A stretch of DNA of 64,000 bases from the NCBI GenBank assembly GCA_964392325.1, contig CAYMPJ010000019.1, positions 1 to 64,000 of the forward strand, written 5' to 3'. Position 1 is the first letter of the stretch; each line of letters opens with the position of its first letter. Shown one piece after another: positions 28,274-37,364 of the stretch. The notes beneath the pieces are model-generated. The model was not told where the DNA came from and did no database searches. It saw only the letters and a list, made by a program, of their open reading frames with translations. Both the position numbers and the translations under genes were made by a program. Origin of the DNA: CALLPQ01 sp964392325 (GTDB taxonomy: Bacteria; Pseudomonadota; Alphaproteobacteria; Caulobacterales; Parvularculaceae).

Positions 28274-28459
28274 TCATTTTACGCATAGATGAGCAAATCC
28301 AGAATTTCTTGAAGCCAGTACAAAAGCACCCGGCTTGCCGAAGCTGAATTCAGAACAAGCAAAATAAGCAGAATGATTAGAATAGTGATGGGAAGTGCCG
28401 GCTGGTGATTTAGCAGCGTTTTCTTCGGCAACGACGTGTGAGCGCAAAATACGCTTCAT
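28274..28459 (-). CDS. Possible 61-residue protein between rpsO and pnp
   Basis: ATG preceded by GAGGAAATATA, codons varied in the third position as in real genes, and a terminator hairpin 15-36 bases after the stop. The product is Ser/His/Ala-rich with a basic start (MKRILRSHVVAEEN) and no membrane segment. I know no homologue. It may instead be untranslated leader of pnp, since this is where PNPase autoregulation acts in other bacteria. Confidence 0.35.
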   Translation of the reverse strand: MKRILRSHVVAEENAAKSPAGTSHHYSNHSAYFACSEFSFGKPGAFVLASRNSGFAHLCVK

Positions 28460-28573
28460 TATATTTCCTCATGCCCTTTTGTGGGCCCTCGAGAGTCACC
28501 GGATTGTGCTCTCGCCATACATTAATGCCTTTTAACTCTCAAACGAGAAGGGCAAGCAAAAAGCCCTCATAGA

Positions 28574-28843
28574 TTAGCGGCGCAGGCCAAGACGCTTGAT
28601 GAGAGATTGATAACGCTCTTCATCTTTACTCTTTACGTAATCAAGTAGCCGGCGGCGCTGAGATACCATTTTTAAAAGGCCTCTGCGCGAGTGGTTATCT
28701 TTTTTATGGTCTTTGAAATGCCCGGTCAAATTGGCAATACGCTCTGAGAGGATGGCAATTTGAACATCAGGAGAGCCAGTGTCCCCGTCTTTTGTGGCAT
28801 ATTCCTTAATCAACGCAGATTTGCGCTCGGCAGCAATAGACAT
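28574..28843 (-). CDS. rpsO: 30S ribosomal protein S15
   Basis: 89 residues from ATG 28843, the family length, with GGAG before it; the open frame upstream is not part of the gene. Contains the S15 core: GDTGSPDVQIAILSERI, the LTGHFKDHKKDNHSRRGL segment that binds 16S rRNA helix 22, and a C-terminal YQSLIKRLGLRR. Upstream neighbours are on the other strand, so the usual truB-rbfA-infB link is absent here. Confidence 0.98.
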   Translation of the reverse strand: MSIAAERKSALIKEYATKDGDTGSPDVQIAILSERIANLTGHFKDHKKDNHSRRGLLKMVSQRRRLLDYVKSKDEERYQSLIKRLGLRR

Positions 28844-29084
28844 ATTTTTCTCCGCGATATCTTGAATGAATATAGATTTAGCCGGGATATCGTCCAGCTG
28901 GGCGGCGTCGTACATGATATTAAAGCTCATGACAAGAGCATAAATGGGGAACAGTGCCCTGTGGAAAGCTTCCTCTGGGCGCAATCTCCCATACAGACAA
29001 ATTTGCTCTCGTCCGCAAAATTCTCCTGAAAACGACTATAAACGTAAATTTCACCGCTTATAGGCCCTTAAAACAAGCCGATAG

Positions 29085-29228
29085 TTTAGATCAGTGATCA
29101 GCGCCAAAGACCATATTGATAAAACAAGTTGGGTTGGTTTAAACTTTTGTAAAGCAATTGCTAAGAAGATGGACGCAGCTTTAGAGATCAAATCTAAACC
29201 GGGTGGGGGAACCAAGGTCTGCCTGTAG
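29085..29228 (+). pseudogene. C-terminal remnant of a sensor histidine kinase
   Basis: A plus-strand frame without a start codon, opening after a TAG at 29082-29084 and closing at TAG 29226-29228, encodes the end of a HATPase domain: VGLNFCKAIAKKMDAALEIK followed by SKPGGGTKVCL. This matches the G2-box-to-C-terminus part of hybrid or plain histidine kinases (GLGLAICK...MGG.IE..S.PG.GT). Nothing kinase-like remains upstream in this frame, so the rest was deleted. It lies 51 bp before a lone receiver gene, in the same direction, as expected of a former kinase-regulator pair. Confidence 0.7.
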
Positions 29229-29279
29229 GCAGAGTTCGATATCGTTCATACTGATGAAGACAAAACCGAGATAAAAAAA

Positions 29280-29669
29280 ATGAGTGAAATAAACCTCAAG
29301 GTCTTGATTGCCGAAGATAATCTAATCAATCAACAAGTCTTAAAATCTATGTTGAATGTTCCTAATGACGACATTTTTTTAGCAGATGATGGAAGCATTG
29401 CTGTCGACAAGTTTAAGAGTGAAGATGTCGATTTTATCTTTATGGACATATCCATGCCAAATATGGATGGCATAGCAGCGACTCGAAAAATACGGGAAAT
29501 TGAAAAACTGGAAAATAAATCACCAGTGCCGATTATAGCTGTTACCGCGAATGTTTCGGAAGAAACTGAAAAAGAATGCTTTCAAGCGGGAATGAACCAT
29601 TTCATTACCAAGCCAATTAATAAGCACATGGTCAATACGGCCCTCAATACATTTTGCAAATGCGCCTGA
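29280..29669 (+). CDS. Single-domain response regulator (CheY-like)
   Basis: 129 residues made only of a receiver domain. Acidic pair E12/D13, phosphoacceptor D56 in FIFMDISMPNMDG, the Thr of VTANV and the Lys of ITKP are all present, so it should be phosphorylated. No output domain. Such stand-alone receivers pass phosphate in relays or bind partners, and resemble receivers split from hybrid kinases. The adjacent kinase is reduced to a remnant, leaving this an orphan. Ribosome-binding site is weak (GAG, then an A run). Confidence 0.9.
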   Translation: MSEINLKVLIAEDNLINQQVLKSMLNVPNDDIFLADDGSIAVDKFKSEDVDFIFMDISMPNMDGIAATRKIREIEKLENKSPVPIIAVTANVSEETEKECFQAGMNHFITKPINKHMVNTALNTFCKCA

Positions 29670-29734
29670 GCTTAATATAAAAGCCGCCAAATTTGCCATT
29701 TCCTATTTCTCGCATGCCCCTATAAACTAGGGTG

Positions 29735-31837
29735 ATGCGACCAACGAAACTCAATCCCCTTTTCGCTGATATCACCCGCCTGAAAGGTGTCGGGCCAAAG
29801 GTTGCCGCCCTGATGTCAAAAGTGGCAGGTCCGCGGATCGTTGATTTACTGTTTACCCCGCCAAGCGGATTAATTGATCGCAGTCATCGGCCAAAAATCA
29901 GCGAGGCACAGCCCGGCTCCCTGGCCACTATGCTAGTGAGCGTGGACCACCATGAGCCACCGCCCGCCAAGCGGCGCCCCTATAAAGTGATCTGCTCTGA
30001 TGAGACCGGTTTTATCGAATTGATCTTTTTTCACGCCCGCACAGATTATCTCTTACGCGCCCTTCCCGAGGGCGAAAAACGTATCATTAGCGGGCGCGTT
30101 GAAGAGTTTAATGGTGGCCGGCAAATGACCCACCCCGATCACATTGTTAAACCCGATGGGACTGGAACAGATGGAAATGAAACAGGGTCATTGCCGCTAT
30201 TTGAGCCCATTTATCCGCTGACGGCGGGGCTTTCCGGCGCGGTCATGCGCAAAGGGGTGCATCAGACCCTCCAACATCTCCCCGACCTTGCTGAGTGGCA
30301 AGATAAGGCGTGGCTCTCCAAACAGGCATGGCCGAGCTGGCAAGAGGCTCTCAAACTTATCCATTTTCCCGATGGCGAAGCATCGCTCAATATGTTGACC
30401 CCGGCCCGCTCGCGCCTTGCTTATGACGAGTTTCTGGCCAATCAACTCGCCCTCGCGCTGATCCGCAGAAATAACAAGAAGGTACGCGGCGAAGCCTTTA
30501 GGGGCGACGGAGACTTATGCGCGCGTGCGCTCAAGGCACTTCCCTTCTCTCTCACCAAAGGTCAGGAATCCGCGCTTGGGGAAATTTTTGAAGATATGGC
30601 GCTCCCACAACGCATGGTGCGCCTTTTACAAGGGGATGTCGGATCGGGGAAAACCGTCATTGCCCTGATGGCTTTATTAAAATGCGTCGAGGCCGGTGCC
30701 CAAGGGGTGTTAATGGCACCTACAGAAATTCTTGCGCGTCAACATCTGGAAAGCCTTGAACCCTTATGTATGGATTTGGGGGTTAGCATCGATATGCTCA
30801 CCGGCAGGGATAAAGGCAAACAGCGCATTGAAATACTCGAACGCCTTGCCAAGGGCGATATACAAATTTTGCTGGGCACCCACGCCGTTTTTCAAGAAGG
30901 GGTTGAATTTGCTCGTCTCGGGCTCGTGATCGTGGATGAACAACATCGATTTGGCGTCCATCAGCGCATGGCCCTTACCCAGAAAGGAGCGCACCCTGAT
31001 CTTTTGGTTATGACCGCAACGCCTATCCCGCGCACCCTCGCCCTCACCGCCTATGGCGATATGGATGTTAGTATCATTGCTGAAAAGCCGCCGGGGCGAA
31101 AACCTGTCTCGACGATTGCTCTGCCCGTCGAGCGCATCGATGACGTGATCGCCGCCGTAACGCGCGCCATCGAAAAGGGCGAGCAGATTTATTGGGTTTG
31201 CCCCTTGGTAGAAGACTCCGAGGTGCTGCCCCTCACCTCTGCCCAAGATCGTTTTGAAACCTTACAATCCCATTTTGGTAATCGCGCCGGATTGATCCAC
31301 GGGAAAATGGCTGCGCAGGAAAAAGACGAAATCATGCAGAGTTTTCATGCTGGCGCCCTCTCGATACTGATCGCAACCACTGTCATCGAGGTCGGGGTAA
31401 ATGCCCCGAATGCGACAGTGATGGTGATAGAACATGCCGAACGTTTTGGCCTTGCACAGCTCCATCAATTGCGCGGGCGCGTTGGACGAGGTGATAAACC
31501 GGCTTCATGCCTTCTCCTCTATAAAGGGCCACTTGGCGAAGTCGCAACGGCACGCCTTAAAATTTTGCGGGAAAGCGAGGATGGCTTTCGCCTTGCCGAG
31601 GAGGATTTGCGCTTGCGCGGCGCGGGCGATGTTCTTGGCACAGCGCAATCAGGGATTTCCACCTTCCAGCTTGGCGATGTCACAGTCCATAGCGATTTAT
31701 TGATCGCAGCTAAAGATGATGCAAAACTTATCCTGGCCCAAGACCCCGATTTAACCTCCCCGCGCGGCTTGGCATTAAAAACCTTGCTCTATCTCTTTGG
31801 CCGCGACGAAGCGGCTAAGCTCATCCGGGCTGGATAA
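29735..31837 (+). CDS. recG: ATP-dependent DNA helicase RecG
   Basis: 700 residues from ATG 29735 (a GTG just before is possible). N-terminal wedge/OB domain starting LKGVGPKVAALM, then superfamily 2 helicase motifs: Walker A GDVGSGKT at 300-307, DEQH at 401-404, TATPIPRTL, and a C-terminal QLRGRVGRG. The TRG region follows. RecG reverses stalled replication forks and migrates Holliday junctions. Apparently monocistronic. Confidence 0.97.
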   Translation: MRPTKLNPLFADITRLKGVGPKVAALMSKVAGPRIVDLLFTPPSGLIDRSHRPKISEAQPGSLATMLVSVDHHEPPPAKRRPYKVICSDETGFIELIFFHARTDYLLRALPEGEKRIISGRVEEFNGGRQMTHPDHIVKPDGTGTDGNETGSLPLFEPIYPLTAGLSGAVMRKGVHQTLQHLPDLAEWQDKAWLSKQAWPSWQEALKLIHFPDGEASLNMLTPARSRLAYDEFLANQLALALIRRNNKKVRGEAFRGDGDLCARALKALPFSLTKGQESALGEIFEDMALPQRMVRLLQGDVGSGKTVIALMALLKCVEAGAQGVLMAPTEILARQHLESLEPLCMDLGVSIDMLTGRDKGKQRIEILERLAKGDIQILLGTHAVFQEGVEFARLGLVIVDEQHRFGVHQRMALTQKGAHPDLLVMTATPIPRTLALTAYGDMDVSIIAEKPPGRKPVSTIALPVERIDDVIAAVTRAIEKGEQIYWVCPLVEDSEVLPLTSAQDRFETLQSHFGNRAGLIHGKMAAQEKDEIMQSFHAGALSILIATTVIEVGVNAPNATVMVIEHAERFGLAQLHQLRGRVGRGDKPASCLLLYKGPLGEVATARLKILRESEDGFRLAEEDLRLRGAGDVLGTAQSGISTFQLGDVTVHSDLLIAAKDDAKLILAQDPDLTSPRGLALKTLLYLFGRDEAAKLIRAG

Positions 31838-31942
31838 AAGAAACAAGTCAATCTAAGGTCAATGAAGAATTAAATTTTCAACAATATTAATGAATAATGA
31901 TAATTACGCACAGGATACAACAACGCTATAAGGGGAAGACGG

Positions 31943-32452
31943 GTGAATTTTACAGGTTTCATTTTCTCGGGTATTTTTGTACTGATTGATATCAGCATCT
32001 TACTATATTCTAGCCTTGCCTTCCTCAAAGCGCGTGTCGCAGCGACATGGCCAATTACCGACGGGGAAATTACTGCGTCCACCATGGAAACCGATACTGA
32101 CAGTGACGGAGATACAACTTACGAAGCAAAAATAAGTTACAAGTATAACATTATCGGCGCTTCGTATAATAGCAAGCAGGTTGCTTTTGGTATGGGTGGC
32201 AGTAGCAATCGAAAACTTCATTACGAGATTGTCAATGCTTTGCCTGTCGGAACAAAAGTTGCCGTGCGATATAATCCCGACAAACCTAATGAGGCTACTC
32301 TCGCCCATGGCAATAATCAATCTTTGATTTTTCTGTTTATTTTCGGAGCTATTTGGACATTTTTTTCACTGGGTTTCATGGCGCTCATGAGTATGTCAAA
32401 TGCTGGCGCTGAAAATTTACTCCAAACGATCACAATTTATAATCGCCCATAA
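31943..32452 (+). CDS. DUF3592 membrane protein
   Basis: 169 residues; GTG start with AGGGGA upstream. One N-terminal and one C-terminal membrane helix enclose an extracytoplasmic beta-rich domain (about 32-120) containing WPITDGEI, an acidic TDTDSDGDT loop, YEAKISYKY and VRYNPDKPNEATL, the features of DUF3592. Function unknown; probably in the inner membrane with the domain in the periplasm. No clear operon partner. Confidence 0.85.
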   Translation: MNFTGFIFSGIFVLIDISILLYSSLAFLKARVAATWPITDGEITASTMETDTDSDGDTTYEAKISYKYNIIGASYNSKQVAFGMGGSSNRKLHYEIVNALPVGTKVAVRYNPDKPNEATLAHGNNQSLIFLFIFGAIWTFFSLGFMALMSMSNAGAENLLQTITIYNRP

Positions 32453-32568
32453 CTATCAGATGACCAAGTTAAGAAACCTTGCGCCTACCTTTAAGGGATC
32501 AAAATTTCTGCGACGCAAATCCTCGTCACATTTGATTAGTATTTAACATTATCAAGCAAGGTCACATT

Positions 32569-34527
32569 GTGTCAGCCTCACCCTCGACAAGCAGACGTAT
32601 CGATATTGATATCCTAAGAGCCTTAGCGGTGCTTGCTGTTATTCTCTTTCATTTTGATGTGCCAGGATTTGACGGCGGATTTCTCGGCGTCGACATGTTC
32701 TATGTCATCTCTGGCTATCTGATCACTGCCCATCTATTCAATGGGTTTACCAATCAGACTTTTACATTCTTGCAATTTTACGCGCGTCGCATCCGCAGAT
32801 TATTTCCCGCCCTTTGCGTGGTCTTGTTTATATCAAGCCTTATATCTTTTTTCATTCTCCCCAAGATATTGCTGCAAGAGTTTTCGCACTCCCTGTTAGC
32901 AACGAGTGTCTACGGCGCTAATATATTTTTCTTTTTAATCAGCGATTATTTTGATACCGAGAATATTTTAAAACCCCTCCTCCACACTTGGTCGCTCGCC
33001 GTTGAAGAGCAGTTTTATCTTTTCTGGCCCATCCTGATCGCCCTTGCCATAAGACTGAGACCAATCCTATTAATCGCTATTGCAGGTTTCCTCTCATTAA
33101 TTGCAGCGGAAATCACCTTAACCCACAACGCAACGGCAGTATTTTATTTATTACCCTTTCGAATTTTTGAGTTCGCTATTGGTGCAATTGCCGTCAATTT
33201 ACCAAAGAAAAAATTATCAACATCAATGGAAGTGCTGATATTCCTGACAGCCTTCAGTGTGATTATTGGCTCCTTTCTCATTCTTGACGAGACAAGCCGC
33301 ACACCTGGCATTCTAAACCTTCCCTTATGTTTTTCAGTTATCGCGATAATTTATATAAACAGTAGCCATCTAACCAAACCCACATTGATAAACCGCTCCC
33401 TACAATGGATCGGCTTGCTCTCCTACTCTGCATATTTAGTACACTGGCCGCTGGTTGTTTTTTATAAAATTCAAACACCGGGGCCCGTACCCCTTGGTTT
33501 AATTCCGGTTTTCATAAGCCTGACTTTTTTTCTCGCGTGGGTTTTGTATAGATTTGTTGAAATTCCCACTCAAAATATCGCTATTAAGGGAAATATTGGA
33601 AAGTGGTTTTTACTCATACCGGTTATGATAGGCTATGCTTTATTTTATTTGGCCGCATCACCCTATTTGTACCAAAAACTTCGCGGAAATCAGTCTCTCA
33701 CTCAGGCAAAAAATCATGTTGATGATCGGCCGGAACCGTCTATCGAAAAAATTCTGGATGCCATACCCGGCAGAAAAGAGGCGTTAAAACAAGCTTACAG
33801 TGAAATTGTCTCTTTGAATGAGGTTACGCCTGTGACTAAATCAAAGAAAATTATAGTACTCGGTGATTCCCACGGGGAAGACATGCACATAGCTCTGCAA
33901 TATCAACTCGCCGCCACACCGTGGCGCAGTGAATTAGTTCACAGTATTTGTGATCCGGTCACCGTCAATACATCCGATGCCAAGCTTCTGGATCTTTACA
34001 AATCTCACCCCCAAGACCCGCCAAAAAACCCTTCTTTCTGTCGTCCCTATCATGATAATCTAATTACGGTACTAGTATCGCAGGCTCCAGATGTGATTAT
34101 TTTCTCTGAAGACTGGCGCCAAGATACTCTTTCTCTTATGGAGGAAACCATTCGAGAAATTCAACGGACATTGCAGGATGTCCCTATTTTTATTCTCGGA
34201 AAAAATGTCGCCTTCTTTCCCCATCCCAATATTGTTTTCAAACGGTTTTCTTCAGTAGAAGAGCTTAACCAAGGCGCCTGGAACGTACGATATTCTGGTT
34301 TTAAAAAACGCGATAACGAGCTTTCTAAAATCGCAAATAATACCGGCGCAATCTACATTTCCAAACAAGATGATATTGTTTGCCCCAATAAACAGTGTGT
34401 CCTCGTTATTGATGGCGCTCTTACCTATACAGACCAAAGCCATTGGTCTCCGATTGGTTTGAAGTTTTATGGAAAAAAACTTACACAGCATCCAAAACTC
34501 GAACAAATTCTGCGCATCGCTGAGTAA
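32569..34527 (+). CDS. OafA/YrhL-type acyltransferase with SGNH domain
   Basis: 652 residues, GTG start. Membrane acyltransferase-3 domain (about 8-350) with RRIDIDILRALAVLAVILFHF, the conserved FFxISGYLIT region and ten or so helices; then a periplasmic SGNH hydrolase-like domain (about 420-640) with GDSHGED and a C-terminal SHWSPIG. These proteins O-acetylate surface polysaccharides, lipopolysaccharide or peptidoglycan. With the Wzx/Wzy-like genes elsewhere in the window, an exopolysaccharide or O-antigen target is plausible, but not shown. Confidence 0.92.
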   Translation: MSASPSTSRRIDIDILRALAVLAVILFHFDVPGFDGGFLGVDMFYVISGYLITAHLFNGFTNQTFTFLQFYARRIRRLFPALCVVLFISSLISFFILPKILLQEFSHSLLATSVYGANIFFFLISDYFDTENILKPLLHTWSLAVEEQFYLFWPILIALAIRLRPILLIAIAGFLSLIAAEITLTHNATAVFYLLPFRIFEFAIGAIAVNLPKKKLSTSMEVLIFLTAFSVIIGSFLILDETSRTPGILNLPLCFSVIAIIYINSSHLTKPTLINRSLQWIGLLSYSAYLVHWPLVVFYKIQTPGPVPLGLIPVFISLTFFLAWVLYRFVEIPTQNIAIKGNIGKWFLLIPVMIGYALFYLAASPYLYQKLRGNQSLTQAKNHVDDRPEPSIEKILDAIPGRKEALKQAYSEIVSLNEVTPVTKSKKIIVLGDSHGEDMHIALQYQLAATPWRSELVHSICDPVTVNTSDAKLLDLYKSHPQDPPKNPSFCRPYHDNLITVLVSQAPDVIIFSEDWRQDTLSLMEETIREIQRTLQDVPIFILGKNVAFFPHPNIVFKRFSSVEELNQGAWNVRYSGFKKRDNELSKIANNTGAIYISKQDDIVCPNKQCVLVIDGALTYTDQSHWSPIGLKFYGKKLTQHPKLEQILRIAE

Positions 34528-34661
34528 AATATAAGTTTTAAAATCGGGTTTTCGCTTTGCTCGCAATAGATCACTTTGGCTATCCCGTTCCCTAGCCAAC
34601 AAAAATTAACCTAATCGGGTTAAAATTTGCGCATCAATAACCCAAAGTGATTCGCAACAGT

Positions 34662-35075
34662 ATGAGCAAAAAATCCACTCGCAAGAAAAAACCCGAACCA
34701 GGTTGGATTTATTGCCTCGTCAATCCGTCCTTTCCGGACAAAGTCAAAATTGGCTATACGACAGGCAGCGTCGAGGCGCGCATGGCACAGCTTGATGGCA
34801 CTAGCCTTCCAACGCCCTTTCGCCTTGCGGGCAAGTGGAAAAGCCGGAACGTCACCGCAGATGAGAAGTTTATCCATCGAAAGCTTGGCAAATACCGCAT
34901 ACGAACGAACCGCGAGTTTTTCAACCTCTCGGGAAAAGAAGCCGTCTCACGGGTAAGCAAAATCCTGCACAAATCCCCGCAACATAAAAAGGGAGGATTT
35001 TGGCGCTTTATTCGCACCTTAATGATATTAGGCGGCGCTATTGGGGGAGCTTATTGGTGGCATGTGAATGGCTAA
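34662..35075 (+). CDS. GIY-YIG-like (T5orf172/MUG113) protein with C-terminal membrane helix
   Basis: 137 residues from ATG 34662. A basic N-terminus (SKKSTRKKK) leads to a GIY-YIG-superfamily T5orf172-type domain: GWIYCLVNP, then KVKIGYTTGSVEARM, FRLAGKWKSR, and an ADEKFIHRKLGKYRI helix with the acidic residue. The last 20 residues (FIRTLMILGGAIGGAYWW) form a likely membrane helix. The nuclease fold is usually soluble, so a membrane anchor is odd. Role unknown; a DNA-cutting activity is not established for this branch. Confidence 0.75.
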   Translation: MSKKSTRKKKPEPGWIYCLVNPSFPDKVKIGYTTGSVEARMAQLDGTSLPTPFRLAGKWKSRNVTADEKFIHRKLGKYRIRTNREFFNLSGKEAVSRVSKILHKSPQHKKGGFWRFIRTLMILGGAIGGAYWWHVNG

Positions 35076-35142
35076 TGAGAATGATCTTGAGGTGGCTAAA
35101 TAGCGACCCTCAAAGGAGGCCTCCAACGTACAGGCACTACAA

Positions 35143-35187
35143 CCACCCTTCGAGGCTTCGCTGCGCGAAGCACCTCAGGATGAGGAT
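35143..35187. repeat. REP-like palindromic element
   Basis: Contains a perfect stem GCTTCGC-TGC-GCGAAGC (35155-35171) framed by CTTCGAG and CTCAGGATGAGG. This form is a familiar intergenic element of alphaproteobacteria. A second copy lies inverted at 35288-35335. Confidence 0.8.
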
Positions 35188-35287
35188 CGACTTAATCTCT
35201 GATTGAAGTCAAAGCCTGCCTAGCTTTTTAAACGGTAAGAAACGCCAAAACCTCCGTACACTCACCAACCCAAGTGGTCGCGCCACC

Positions 35288-35335
35288 CTCGAAACCTCAT
35301 CCTGAGCTGGTCGCGAAGCGGCACTCGAAGGATGG
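35288..35335. repeat. REP-like palindromic element, inverted copy
   Basis: CCTCATCCTGAG, a GCGAAGC core and CTCGAAGGATGG, the reverse orientation of 35143-35187 but with a more degenerate centre. The pair sits in the gap between convergent genes, a BIME-like arrangement. Confidence 0.75.
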
Positions 35336-35358
35336 CGGCACGACCCATTTCAAAATAA

Positions 35359-37026
35359 CTACCGCTCCAACGGCTTATACTTTACCCGCTTGGGCTGAAC
35401 GGCTTCAACGCCAAGCCTTCTGATTTTATCTTCAATATAATCCTCATAATTTCCTTCAAACCATTCCACATGGCTATCACCTTCAAAGGCCAGAATGTGG
35501 GTTGCAATCCGGTCGAGGAACCAACGATCGTGGGAGATGATTACCGCGCAGCCGGGAAAGACCTCTAGCGCGCGCTCCAGCTCGCGTAGCGTATCGACAT
35601 CGAGATCATTGGTTGGCTCATCGAGCATTAACAGATTGGCCCCTTCGGTGAGCATCTTGGCCAATTGCACGCGGTTGCGCTCACCGCCGGAGAGATTGCC
35701 GACTTTCTTTTGCTGGTCGCCGCCTTTAAAGTTAAACCAGCTGACATAAGCCCGGCTTGGCACTTCGCGTTTGCCAAGAGAGATTACATCCAATCCGCCG
35801 GAGATTTCTTCCCAGACATTTTTGTTTCCATCCAGATCATCACGGGTCTGATCAACATAGCCGAGTTTAACCGTTTCCCCGACCCGGAAAGTACCGCTAT
35901 CTGGTTGCTCCGCGCCGGTGATCATCTTGAAAAGGGTGGTCTTACCCGCACCGTTTGGCCCGATCACACCGACAATCCCGCCGGGAGGCAGTTCGAAGGA
36001 AAGATCGTCGATTAAATATTTATCGCCAAAGGCTTTGGAGATATTTTTTGCCTCTACCACAACGCCGCCAAGACGCGGGCCCACAGGTATCTGGATTTGC
36101 GCCTGCCCCACTTCCTCCTTACCCGCATTGGCGAGCAAGTCTTCATAGGCATTGATCCGCGCTTTGGATTTTGCCTGACGGGCTTTGGGGCTCTGGCTGA
36201 TCCATTCCAGTTCGCGGTCGAGGGATTTTTGACGATTGCCCTCTTCGCGTTTTTCTCGCGCTTCGCGTTTGGCCTTTTGATCAAGCCATGAGGAATAATT
36301 TCCTTCATAGGGAATGCCTCGTCCGCGATCCAGCTCCAAAATCCATCCCGTTACATTATCTAGAAAATAGCGGTCATGGGTTACGGTCACGACAGCGCCG
36401 GGAAACTCTTTCAGATAATTTTCAAGCCATGCAACACTCTCCGCATCAAGATGGTTGGTTGGCTCGTCAAGGAGGAGCAGGTCAGGCTTGGAGAGAAGCA
36501 GCTTGGCGAGTGCAACACGGCGCTTTTCCCCGCCGGATAATTTATCAACGGGCCAATCGCCGGGCGGACAGCGCAGCGCCTCCATGGCGATTTCAACCCG
36601 GCTATCGAGATCCCATCCATCCGCCGCATCAATTTCCTCTTGCAGGGCTGACATTTTCTCCATTAATTCGTCCGTATACTCTTCCGCCATTTGCGCAGAG
36701 ACCTCATTGAACGCATCAATCTTTTCCTTGATCTCGCCCACGCCCTCAAGGACGTTCCCGAAAACATCTTTACTCTCATCAAGTTCGGGTTCTTGCGCGA
36801 GATAACCAACCTTTGCCCCCTCAGCCGCATAAGCCTCCCCGGAAAATTCCTGATCGACACCGGCCATAATCCGCAAAAGCGTAGATTTACCCGCACCGTT
36901 CACCCCGACAATGCCGATTTTCGCATCCGGAAAGAATTGCAGATGGATATCCTCCAACACTTTCTTACCGCCAGAATAGGCTTTGGTGAGAGCGGACATG
37001 AAATAGATATATTGGTATTTCGACAT
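35359..37026 (-). CDS. ettA: Energy-dependent translational throttle protein EttA
   Basis: 555 residues, the EttA length; AGGAAAG before ATG. Two ABC ATPase domains: Walker A GVNGAGKST and GPNGAGKTT, signatures LSGGEKRRVAL and LSGGERNRVQL, and an inter-domain linker rich in Lys/Glu. ABC-F proteins bind the ribosomal E site; EttA gates the first elongation step by cell energy. N-terminal MSKYQYIYFMSALTKAY and C-terminal RVKYKPLER are characteristic. Confidence 0.97.
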   Translation of the reverse strand: MSKYQYIYFMSALTKAYSGGKKVLEDIHLQFFPDAKIGIVGVNGAGKSTLLRIMAGVDQEFSGEAYAAEGAKVGYLAQEPELDESKDVFGNVLEGVGEIKEKIDAFNEVSAQMAEEYTDELMEKMSALQEEIDAADGWDLDSRVEIAMEALRCPPGDWPVDKLSGGEKRRVALAKLLLSKPDLLLLDEPTNHLDAESVAWLENYLKEFPGAVVTVTHDRYFLDNVTGWILELDRGRGIPYEGNYSSWLDQKAKREAREKREEGNRQKSLDRELEWISQSPKARQAKSKARINAYEDLLANAGKEEVGQAQIQIPVGPRLGGVVVEAKNISKAFGDKYLIDDLSFELPPGGIVGVIGPNGAGKTTLFKMITGAEQPDSGTFRVGETVKLGYVDQTRDDLDGNKNVWEEISGGLDVISLGKREVPSRAYVSWFNFKGGDQQKKVGNLSGGERNRVQLAKMLTEGANLLMLDEPTNDLDVDTLRELERALEVFPGCAVIISHDRWFLDRIATHILAFEGDSHVEWFEGNYEDYIEDKIRRLGVEAVQPKRVKYKPLER

Positions 37027-37364
37027 GAAGAACTTTCCTGCAGAGGCGATTTTTAATCAGAGTTTTTTGCGTCCGGTTGTTTATCTGTTTCCCCGCCGGG
37101 TTGCAAATATCGCGTGCAAATTCGCGCCATGCCCGATAAATCCTGATGAGAATCCCGGCCTATTGTGCATAATTGCTCACCCCGTCATTCGAGAGGCTAT
37201 GGCCGCATTATTTGCGGGGTCACTTAAAATCAAAAATTTGCATAAATATCAATGCATTATAGAAAAACACCAACCCCTTTAGTTGGTAAAAATTACGCCC
37301 CTTGTTTTATTTGCCAGTAGGATTGAGTATAAAGAAAACCGATTTTAATTTTGGGATTGAGCTG
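37027..37364. other. Divergent intergenic region
   Basis: Between ettA (minus) and the PH-domain gene (plus). A small hairpin ACCAAC/GTTGGT spans 37269-37287. No supported gene. Confidence 0.6.
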
